64,000 nt of DNA, from the NCBI GenBank assembly GCA_900317635.1, contig ONHN01000004.1:1-64000 (forward strand), written 5' to 3'. Positions 40,751-47,739 of the stretch are shown piece by piece. How positions within the stretch are numbered: position 1 is the stretch's first letter; the number at the start of each line of letters is the position of its first letter. This DNA is from an uncultured Prevotellaceae bacterium. Lineage in GTDB: Bacteria; Bacteroidota; Bacteroidia; Bacteroidales; Bacteroidaceae. Position numbers and translations under genes: made by a program. Under the pieces are notes generated by a model. It was not told the DNA's origin, did not search any database, and saw only the letters and a list, made by a program, of their open reading frames with translations.

Positions 40751-43384
40751 TTACTTCAGGATGACTTTCTGACCACCGATGATGAACGTGCCGTGTTGTG
40801 CTTTCTCTACGCGGCGACCTTGGAGGTCGTAGGCGGGAGCGTTGTCAACGTTGAGCGTCGTGGTGCTGATGCCCGTTTCGGCGAACGACATGTTGTAGGC
40901 ACGTGCAGAGCTTTGGCCGTCAACGGCGAAGGCGGTGCGGTAGGGCTTGATGGTACCCGTGTTGGCCTTCACGAACTGGCCGCCGGCATAGCCGTACCAC
41001 GTCGTGGTGGCATCGCTGGTGATGGGCGTCTCGGTGTAGTAGCCCAGCTGACTTACTTCTGCAGCACCCGTAGCGAGAACATCGCTTGCAGCGCAGCTGA
41101 GGACGGAGCCAAGAGCTGTGCTCTTGAAGAGGCTCGTGCCGTTGAGGCGAACGAGGTAGGGCGTGTTGGCCACCATCTCCTCTACAGCTTCAAACTCGAA
41201 GGCGTCGCCGTTGATGCCCTTCAGCTCGTAAACCTCACCATCAACGAAGGAGGCGTCAACCGTAACGGGAACAACCGTCGTGCTCCAGTTGCCAGCGGTG
41301 AAGGCGCGCGTGTAGCTCACCTTATTGGCGGTGAAGGCCGTGGGGATGTTGACCGTTACGGCGTCGTTCAGCGAGAACTCTTCGGCCGTAGCACCTACAA
41401 CCACGTTCGTGCCAGCTGCCTGCGTAGCTTCGGCGGGCAGGTAGAAGATGGTGTTGTTGTCGGCGGGAGCACCCTGCTTGAGGTCGGCGGCGGTCACGTC
41501 GGCGGCGATGGTGGCACCCGTCATGTCAACGTAGGACATGGGCACGTTGGCAGCGGCGTTGTTCATTTCGAGGAAAGCGAGCGAAGCCTTAGAAACGTAG
41601 CCCGTCAGGGTTTGCTCCTTGTAGCTGATGTTGCCTTCATCGTCGGGTTCGGCGGCAGCGGCTTCGTCAATCTGGTAGGGCAGGAAGTCAACCGTAATGG
41701 CCTGGAACATGGACACGGCCGTGATGGTGCTCTGCGTGGTGATAATTTCGATGTTACCTTCGGCGGCGGCGTTGTTCACGTCGAGGATGGTCATGTCAAC
41801 AGCCACGGGGAGGTGGCCCAGCTGCAGGGCTACAGCCTCGGGGTTGTCGGAAACGATGCGCACGTTGCGCGTACCCGTCACTTTGCCCGTAGCGGCGTCG
41901 TAGCTCAGGGCGGGAACGAAGATGTCGCCCACTACCATATTTGCCATAGCAAATTCAAAGTCCTTCAGCGTCACGTTCAGTGTGCCGTCTTGGTTTTCAG
42001 AGAAGGAAATGTTCGTGTTGGCCAATGGAGCCTTCATGTCAAAGCCCAAGTTAAGCGTAACGAGCAGGGCACCAGGATAGGTCGTACCTACAGAGCAGGT
42101 AGCTTTCTCGTCGGTGAAGCGTACCACGTAGTCGGTCTCGTCGTTCACTGCGTTGAGCACTTTCACGGTGATGGTCTTGGTCTTGTCGTCGTAGAAACCG
42201 TATTCCGTTACGGGCTCGTCGAAGGCAGCGCAAGTGGGATCGGCAACGAGGGTGCTGTTCTCGCCAGCGGTAGCCTCAACGGCAATACCGGCGTTGTAGG
42301 CGAAGGGCATGGTGTATTCGTAAACGCCATCCTGCAGCGTTACGTCGAAACCACCTACGCTCAGAGCCGACAGCGTAGCGGCTGCGGCGGAAGCCTTCTT
42401 GAACTGGATGGTGTAGGTGTGATAGTTCGTAGAGGACTTAAACATCGAAGCGTAGTCGCTGTCGGTCGTCTCGCCGTAGTTCTCGCCATAGACGGTGATG
42501 GTCAGCAGGGCGTTGGCGGCATCGTAGGACTTCGAGATGGTGGCGTTACCCTTTGCGTTGTGGGTCAGGACGAGCTTTGTCTCGTCGTAGTCTTCAGAGG
42601 AGAGGTCCATAGCGCTTGCCACGTTGACGGCCGTGCCGTTGTAGGTAACAGAAGCCAGCTCGGAGTTGTAAACCAGCTCTACGTCGTCAACCCACACCTT
42701 GTCGCCTTTGCTACCCTTACCAGGCGTAGCATTTGTGGAAACGGTCATCAGAATGGCGGCGAGGCTGGCGTTGTTGCTGGCGTAGGAGTCGTAGTCGAAG
42801 GGAATGGTGAGCTCGCGCCAGCCGCCGGTGGTGATTTGCTTGTTCTGAGCTTTAGCCACTACGTTCGTGTAGGTCTTGTCTTCAGGGTCCTGATAGAAGC
42901 TACCGTCGAACAGGATGGCACTCACCGTGGCATACTTATAGGTGGCTTGAGCTGTTCCTTGCGTGAACTTCAGCCACAGCTTCAGGGCATCGGGCGTACC
43001 CGTGATGGGGGTGTAGTACTTGTCGCCATACTTGTCCTTAGCCGTGCTGCTCTTGTCCATTTCGGAGTGGTTGGCCGTGTTGTCGGCGGTCATGCTGGCA
43101 GCCTGGAGCTGACCATTGGTCATCGTGCCGTTGTTGATAATACCCATGGTAGAGCCCGACGTAACCACGGCACTGTACGTGCCGCCATGCTTATCTGTAG
43201 AAGAGGCCAAAGTGCCTTTGGCAAAACTGACCAAGCTGCCTTTGGCGCTCTTGAAGCCATGCCAATACCTGGGCTCACCGCTTGAATTACCCCAAGTCTC
43301 AAAGTCGGAGTTGGGAATTTGATACTGTGCTGCTGCGGGCACCATGAGTGCTGCAGCGAGCAGTGTGAGTAATGTTTTTTTCAT
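40751..43384 (-). CDS. Large secreted protein with PCMD-like N-terminus and C-terminal sorting motif
   Basis: This 877-residue protein has a signal peptide ending VPAAAQ, then QIPNSDFETWGNS, the start pattern of the putative carbohydrate metabolism (PCMD) domain, which spans roughly residues 22-240. Several beta-sandwich segments follow. The tail AYDLQGRRVEKAQHGTFIIG matches the tail of the 1053-residue protein at 7819-10980 and resembles T9SS sorting tails, so surface export by T9SS is inferred. No glycosidase motif is visible. It starts 20 bases after the HEPN gene and precedes the 58-residue peptide gene. Confidence 0.8.
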   Translation of the reverse strand: MKKTLLTLLAAALMVPAAAQYQIPNSDFETWGNSSGEPRYWHGFKSAKGSLVSFAKGTLASSTDKHGGTYSAVVTSGSTMGIINNGTMTNGQLQAASMTADNTANHSEMDKSSTAKDKYGDKYYTPITGTPDALKLWLKFTQGTAQATYKYATVSAILFDGSFYQDPEDKTYTNVVAKAQNKQITTGGWRELTIPFDYDSYASNNASLAAILMTVSTNATPGKGSKGDKVWVDDVELVYNSELASVTYNGTAVNVASAMDLSSEDYDETKLVLTHNAKGNATISKSYDAANALLTITVYGENYGETTDSDYASMFKSSTNYHTYTIQFKKASAAAATLSALSVGGFDVTLQDGVYEYTMPFAYNAGIAVEATAGENSTLVADPTCAAFDEPVTEYGFYDDKTKTITVKVLNAVNDETDYVVRFTDEKATCSVGTTYPGALLVTLNLGFDMKAPLANTNISFSENQDGTLNVTLKDFEFAMANMVVGDIFVPALSYDAATGKVTGTRNVRIVSDNPEAVALQLGHLPVAVDMTILDVNNAAAEGNIEIITTQSTITAVSMFQAITVDFLPYQIDEAAAAEPDDEGNISYKEQTLTGYVSKASLAFLEMNNAAANVPMSYVDMTGATIAADVTAADLKQGAPADNNTIFYLPAEATQAAGTNVVVGATAEEFSLNDAVTVNIPTAFTANKVSYTRAFTAGNWSTTVVPVTVDASFVDGEVYELKGINGDAFEFEAVEEMVANTPYLVRLNGTSLFKSTALGSVLSCAASDVLATGAAEVSQLGYYTETPITSDATTTWYGYAGGQFVKANTGTIKPYRTAFAVDGQSSARAYNMSFAETGISTTTLNVDNAPAYDLQGRRVEKAQHGTFIIGGQKVILK

Positions 43385-43404
43385 TTCGTTTGTAATGAAT
43401 TTAA

Positions 43405-43821
43405 TTAGTGTTGAGTTGTTTGTTTCGTTTGTATGATGGCAGCAAGATGCTCCACAAAAGCGCGGGTAGGCTTAAGGAATGAGCGCAGTTCTTCTGCCGT
43501 AATGTCGTAGGTGCAGTTGTAGTCGCTTTGTTCGCGCAAAGTCTGTAGCCTGGCGTACAGGTTACCCTCTTCGGTCGAGACGATGCCGCTCTTGACGTAG
43601 TGGAGCGAGAACATCGAATGGGAACCGCTGTGGGTGTTTACCTGATAGCCGTCGTTGATAAAGAGGGCGGCCACGGCGTGGAAGGCGGCGTAGTATAGGC
43701 GGTTGGCAGCACCGTCGTAAAAGCCTTGCTCGTACATGGCTTCGGCTTGAAGCAGGGTGCGTTGCGCCTTTTCCGTCTCTAAAGTGACAACCGCTCTTCG
43801 CTCTTCGGGTTTAAGACTCAT
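43405..43821 (-). CDS. HEPN-domain protein, putative toxin of an MNT/HEPN pair
   Basis: This 138-residue all-helical protein carries the HEPN signature NRLYYAAFHAVAALF (about residues 41-55), with Arg and His separated by six residues (R-x6-H) as in HEPN ribonucleases. HEPN toxins cut RNA and are neutralised by a nucleotidyltransferase partner. The gene starts inside the 3' end of the MNT gene (11-base overlap), so translation is coupled. The C-terminal helices contain YDITAEELRSFLKPTRAFVE. It is followed after 20 bases by the 877-residue secreted protein gene. Confidence 0.85.
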   Translation of the reverse strand: MSLKPEERRAVVTLETEKAQRTLLQAEAMYEQGFYDGAANRLYYAAFHAVAALFINDGYQVNTHSGSHSMFSLHYVKSGIVSTEEGNLYARLQTLREQSDYNCTYDITAEELRSFLKPTRAFVEHLAAIIQTKQTTQH

Positions 43822-44134
43822 ATAGTTTTATCTTGTCGTCTTCGACGTTGTAGTAAAACATGGCGTGAGGTCCGTCGTACCATTGCCGTTTGGTGTAGGC
43901 GTGCGGGCGGATGTCGGCCTCGATGTCCCTGCCTAATTCTATAAAGGGAATGGAGTATCGGACGAAATCGCCAAGTTCTACGCGTCCTTTGTCAAGCAGT
44001 ATCAGCAAGTCCCAGTCGGAGTCCTCGCGCGCATCTCCACGGGCTCGCGAGCCGTAGAGATAAAGTTCGCTGCCTGCGGGCAAAACGTTTTTGGCAACTT
44101 CCTTGATGCGCGTTATGACCTCGTCGTAGGACAT
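43811..44134 (-). CDS. MNT-type minimal nucleotidyltransferase, putative antitoxin
   Basis: This 107-residue protein has the pol-beta-type motif GSRARGDAREDSDWDLL (about residues 28-44), which satisfies GS-x10-DxD exactly, and a third acidic position in IEADIRP. MntA-type antitoxins inactivate HEPN toxins by AMP transfer. The motif is complete, so enzymatic neutralisation is plausible. The gene lies 22 bases after the dockerin-repeat gene and overlaps the HEPN gene. Confidence 0.88.
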   Translation of the reverse strand: MSYDEVITRIKEVAKNVLPAGSELYLYGSRARGDAREDSDWDLLILLDKGRVELGDFVRYSIPFIELGRDIEADIRPHAYTKRQWYDGPHAMFYYNVEDDKIKLYES

Positions 44135-44156
44135 GAGGGATAGGGGGAGTATGCCT

Positions 44157-44876
44157 TTATTTGCCCAGAATGTGGTTGACGAGCGTGGTTACGTCGCCCA
44201 CGTTCACGGAGCCGTCGCCGTTGAGGTCGGCGCCTTCGGCCATGGGGGCTTTGCCCAGGATCATGTTGACGAGCGTGGTCACGTCGCCCACGTTCACCGT
44301 GCCGTCGCCGTTGAGGTCGTAGGAATTCTTAGGCTCTACGGAAGCGTCTTTCTTACCAATGAAGCGGACGTAGATGGGTACGGCTTCGGGCTCGCTGTTG
44401 GTCCACATCACGTCAACATCGATGTTGGCATCGGTGCCGTCGATGTAGCTACCCGTTTCGTTAATCTTCGCCGTGGCAAGGATCATGCCGTCAAGGAAGT
44501 TGAAATCTACGGGGTCGTTCTTACCAAAAACAACCTTGTCGCCGTTGGCCTCAACGGGCACGTCGTTCAGCACGATGTCGCCAAGGTTTAAACCCAAGAA
44601 GCCGAAGTTGTAGAGGCCAAACTTCACCGTGTTGTCGCTCTGAGCTTCAATCTTTACGGTGAATTTCGACAAGACGGGGTTGCCCTGCTCGTCGGTGATG
44701 GTGTTGTTGTCTTCGTCAACTTCAAAGATGGCTTCGGATTCCTCCGTTAGGGGCGAGCCTATTTGAACGTAGAGAATGCCAATGTACTCGCCAGCAGCGC
44801 GCTGCGAAAGCGTTTGCGCACTCAGTGTGGCCACAAGGGCGAAGGCGGCAAAGAGGGAAAGTAGAATTCTTTTCAT
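44157..44876 (-). CDS. Secreted protein with C-terminal dockerin-like repeats
   Basis: This protein of about 239 residues starts at ATG 44876 with signal peptide MKRILLSLFAAFALVATLSA. The N-terminal domain (about 20-175) is beta-rich and lipocalin-like, unrecognised. The C-terminus has two calcium-binding dockerin type I repeats, DLNGDGTVNVGDVTTLVNMI and DLNGDGSVNVGDVTTLVNHI, almost identical to each other. Dockerins bind cohesins in clostridial cellulosomes; no cohesin is seen here, and such repeats in Bacteroidales often end secreted proteins without a known partner. It precedes the MNT gene by 22 bases. Confidence 0.82.
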   Translation of the reverse strand: MKRILLSLFAAFALVATLSAQTLSQRAAGEYIGILYVQIGSPLTEESEAIFEVDEDNNTITDEQGNPVLSKFTVKIEAQSDNTVKFGLYNFGFLGLNLGDIVLNDVPVEANGDKVVFGKNDPVDFNFLDGMILATAKINETGSYIDGTDANIDVDVMWTNSEPEAVPIYVRFIGKKDASVEPKNSYDLNGDGTVNVGDVTTLVNMILGKAPMAEGADLNGDGSVNVGDVTTLVNHILGK

Positions 44877-44977
44877 ATAGATGTTGCAGTTTTGGGTTGT
44901 GCCTCGGCGGGCGGAGGAATCGGAATGCTCGGAGGACTCGGAATGCTCGGAACTGTCACTCAACGCGGGCGCAGGGC

Positions 44978-45026
44978 TTTAATGTTTCTTGTTTAATGTT
45001 TAATGTTTAATGTTTAACGTTTGTAG
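44978..45026. repeat. 7-bp tandem repeat (TTTAATG), about seven units
   Basis: Units at exact 7-base steps read TTTAATG, TTTCTTG, TTTAATG, TTTAATG, TTTAATG, TTTAACG and TTTGTAG. The tract lies about 100 bases upstream of the dockerin-repeat gene, in its probable promoter region. Just beside it, at 44916-44955, is another short repetition of GGAATGCTCGGA. Confidence 0.75.
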
Positions 45027-45089
45027 TATCTACTCCATTCTCGCCCTCTTGGGGAGAGAGGGGCAGAGGGAGAGAGGGGCTGCCCTTTC

Positions 45090-45920
45090 TTAAAAGTCAT
45101 ACGCAAAGCCCAGTGTGCCGTAGATGGGGTAGAGCTTGAAGGTGACGCTCTCGAAGTCGGCGGGGAAGATGGAATTGAGACCCCAGTCGAGGTTCACTTT
45201 CACGAGCAGGTGCTTGTAGGCACGGAACTGTCCGCCCACTTGCAAGCCCCAGGCCCAGCGGCGCACGTCGTGGCTGAAGTTGTAGGTGGCGTGGGTGACG
45301 TAGGCTTTCTCGCCCGTGGGGTCGTGGTGGCGGATGTAGCCGTCGTAGGCCGCACCGCTAAAGCCGCCGTCGAGCAGCACGCTGACGTAGGGGCCAGCGC
45401 TCACCTGCCAGCGGTCGTTGTTGAACGTGTAGGTGGCCAGTACGGGCAACGTCAGGTACGTGTTGCGCACCTTCGTCTCTACGTGACCCGTCCAAGCGCC
45501 TTCCATGAAGCCGCCGTCGTCGGCCGTCATCTCCATGTGGTAGTCCTTCACGTTGGCCTTGGTCTTCATGCCCTTAATTTCGAAGCGCAGACCCGTGGCA
45601 ATGCCCCAGTGCTTGGTGAACTTCTTGTGGGCTATGCCTTCAACGTAGAGGTTCAGCAGGGGGTTGAAGCTCTCAATCTTGCGAATGCTGCGGGGCAAGG
45701 GAAGGGGCGACGTGCCGCCAATTTCGAAACCAGCGCCCACGTTGACATGCCAGCCGCGCAGGGCGGCGCGCAGCAGGTTGTTGTCCGTGTCGGCGGCGGG
45801 ACGGCCAATGCTGTCGGCAGGGGCAAGGACATCCGTCGCTGGTTCGGCGGTTTCGGCAACGGCCAGCGCGGGGAGCGCAGCCAGCATCAGGGCAAAGGAA
45901 TATATGATGACTTTCTTCAT
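45090..45920 (-). CDS. Outer-membrane beta-barrel protein (OmpBB/porin-like)
   Basis: This 276-residue protein has a signal peptide (ending LPALAVAE), a short low-complexity segment and about eight amphipathic beta strands ending GTLGFAYDF, with the terminal Phe typical of outer-membrane barrels. Examples are WGIATGLRFEIKGMKTKANV near residue 105 and WQVSAGPYVSVLLDGGFSG near 170. The OmpBB (porin family) assignment fits. Specific role unknown. It lies between the PCMD-like lipoprotein and the dockerin-repeat gene on the same strand. Confidence 0.82.
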   Translation of the reverse strand: MKKVIIYSFALMLAALPALAVAETAEPATDVLAPADSIGRPAADTDNNLLRAALRGWHVNVGAGFEIGGTSPLPLPRSIRKIESFNPLLNLYVEGIAHKKFTKHWGIATGLRFEIKGMKTKANVKDYHMEMTADDGGFMEGAWTGHVETKVRNTYLTLPVLATYTFNNDRWQVSAGPYVSVLLDGGFSGAAYDGYIRHHDPTGEKAYVTHATYNFSHDVRRWAWGLQVGGQFRAYKHLLVKVNLDWGLNSIFPADFESVTFKLYPIYGTLGFAYDF

Positions 45921-45962
45921 GTGTGTGTGCTATATATAATATTGTATTGAGCGGCGCGGCTC

Positions 45963-47114
45963 TTATTCTTTCCAGTTTATCTTCAGCTCGTCCACGTAGA
46001 GCACGCTGCCCACGGCACCCTCAAAGTAGGCACCCTGGCGGCTGCTGGTCATCACCACGGCGATGGCATAGCCGCCAGCCTTGAGGCGTTCGGGGTCGAA
46101 CGTCTTGCCGTTCATGGGGCGGTAGGGCTCTTCAAACTGCTTCCACTCCGTGGGCTCGCCTGGGTCGGCAATGCGCGAAATGAGCACGATGCGCTCGCTG
46201 CTGAGGATGTTGTCGCCTTCAAGGGGCTTCATGTTGGCGGGATCTACTTCAAACACGACGCTGTAGATGTCGCACGTGTCGTGCTTCTCGGCCAGCACGT
46301 TCTGGCGTTTGTCCGTCATCGTGGGGCCAGCCTTATATTTATAGTAACCCGAGAGGCTGGCGGGTTCGCCTTTCAGGATTTGCAGGCCAAAGCGTGTGGC
46401 TCTGAGCGGGAAGAGCATGGCTTGCGCCACGCGGAATTCGCCGATGAAGAGGTTGCCGGCAGCGATGGGCAGGTTGACGCGCTTGCCAAAGTCGCCCGCG
46501 CTCTTCGTCTCGAGCTTGGCGCAGCGACCACTCACACCACCCTCAACAAAAACCGTGGGGTAGTCCTCGGGTGTTTTGGCCATGCCCGTCAGTGCATAGC
46601 CGCCGTTGCCGCTGTCCCAGATGTAGGCGTTCAGGCTGCCGTCCGTCTGCTCTTGCAGCAGGCGCTGGTATTGCTGACGCTCGTCGTAGCCAAAGTGCTC
46701 GAAATTGAAGAGGTCGGTGGGCTGTGGCGTTTCGAAGCTCACGGTGTAGTCCTTCTTCCAGTTACCGTCTTCGGAGAGTACTTGGTAGAGCTGCGGCGAG
46801 GTGAAGTCGCGTAGTTGCGTAGCATCGAAGGGAGCCGTGTTGCCAGCCGCATCTTTCGTAAAGAGCGAGGCACCAGGCGTGATGTAGAAGCGGGGGGCTA
46901 AGGCCGACACGTCCGAGCCTTTCGGCGTGAAGAACGTGACGGAAGCATTCTTCACCACGGGGTTGCCCGTGATGAAGCCAGCGGGCAGTTCGGCAAGCCA
47001 CGTGGAGTCAACGCCCGTAATGTCGCACTCCGTGCCGAGTGCCTCTTCGCGTATGCAGCTGTTGGCTGCCATCATCAGCGCGATAAGCGGAAGTATGATT
47101 GTTTGTTTGTTCAT
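45963..47114 (-). CDS. PCMD-domain (putative carbohydrate metabolism) lipoprotein
   Basis: This protein of about 383 residues starts at ATG 47114 with lipoprotein signal MNKQTIILPLIALMMAANSC. It has an N-terminal Ig-like domain (ALAPRFYITPGASLF near residue 70) and a C-terminal PCMD-type beta-sandwich (FNFEHFGYDE near 135, then KAGPTMTDKR near 255 and SVLYVDELKINWKE at the end). This family occurs on Bacteroidales surfaces next to carbohydrate-handling genes; its function is not proven. It shares the PCMD theme with the 877-residue protein nearby. It is probably first in the minus-strand cluster running to 40472. Confidence 0.8.
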   Translation of the reverse strand: MNKQTIILPLIALMMAANSCIREEALGTECDITGVDSTWLAELPAGFITGNPVVKNASVTFFTPKGSDVSALAPRFYITPGASLFTKDAAGNTAPFDATQLRDFTSPQLYQVLSEDGNWKKDYTVSFETPQPTDLFNFEHFGYDERQQYQRLLQEQTDGSLNAYIWDSGNGGYALTGMAKTPEDYPTVFVEGGVSGRCAKLETKSAGDFGKRVNLPIAAGNLFIGEFRVAQAMLFPLRATRFGLQILKGEPASLSGYYKYKAGPTMTDKRQNVLAEKHDTCDIYSVVFEVDPANMKPLEGDNILSSERIVLISRIADPGEPTEWKQFEEPYRPMNGKTFDPERLKAGGYAIAVVMTSSRQGAYFEGAVGSVLYVDELKINWKE

Positions 47115-47168
47115 TGTCGTTTCTTGTGTTCGGCGGGCAAATGGTTTGCACGCCTTTTTAATTCGCGG

Positions 47169-47176
47169 CAAAAGTA
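47169..47176 (-). promoter_or_regulatory. Promoter -7 element of the PCMD lipoprotein gene
   Basis: TACTTTTG on the minus strand, 55 bases before the start codon. The -33 element is weak (CTTG with a short spacer). Confidence 0.5.
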
Positions 47177-47502
47177 CAACTTTTTTAACGCAAGGTGCGT
47201 CTGGTTTCTCAAAACATCAGTTTTTAACGTTAAAACATTGGTAGTACCGAAAATTTGTAAACTCGACCAAACGCTTTGGGGGGCATAAACGTACCTTTTT
47301 AACCGCAGAAACGCATCATTTTCCGCGCTTGAGTTCTAATTTCATACATTTGCTGATTTTGTCACTTGCGCTTTCGCGTTTTCGCGCTCTGCGGTGTCAG
47401 GACATTTTGTGCTGCGTTTTACCCCTTCGGAGGTTGTCGGCAAGTATCTTTTTGCCTTTTCGGAGTTCTCGCTGCGGCTTTTCAGGTTTTCGTGCAGTGG
47501 CA

Positions 47503-47602
47503 CGAAGTTATAAATCTCGGCGGCAAATGTATATTTCCCGCCGAGAGTATGTATATTTCCCGCCGAGAAATGTACATTTCCCGCCGAGATTTATAACTTC
47601 GG
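47503..47602. repeat. 100-bp palindromic element, copy 1 (copy 2 at 62897-62994)
   Basis: The left end CGAAGTTATAAATCTCGGCG is the exact reverse complement of the right end over 21 bases. Inside are three direct copies of TTTCCCGCCGAGA spaced 25-26 bases apart, separated by ATGTAYATTT-like segments. No ORF lies in it. The surrounding 47177-47502 and 47603-47739 hold no gene that I can support. Confidence 0.85.
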
Positions 47603-47739
47603 AGGTTTCCGACAGAGTTTGGTGGCTTACTAATAAAAGAATGCAAGCCGCTAAGAAAGTTTAGCGGCTTGCTGCGTAATAGCTTGTAAGTTTGTGGGAT
47701 AGGCTGCGGCGGGCGCGAAGATTGCGGCTGTGCCGCCTG

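Noticed and set aside
40739..43285. 848-residue plus-strand ORF opposite the 877-residue secreted protein gene
   Set aside because: It is a codon-complement shadow of the minus-strand gene: Val/Gly/His-rich, with no domain, and its length follows from the GC-rich coding strand opposite. The minus-strand product has a signal peptide and family motifs.
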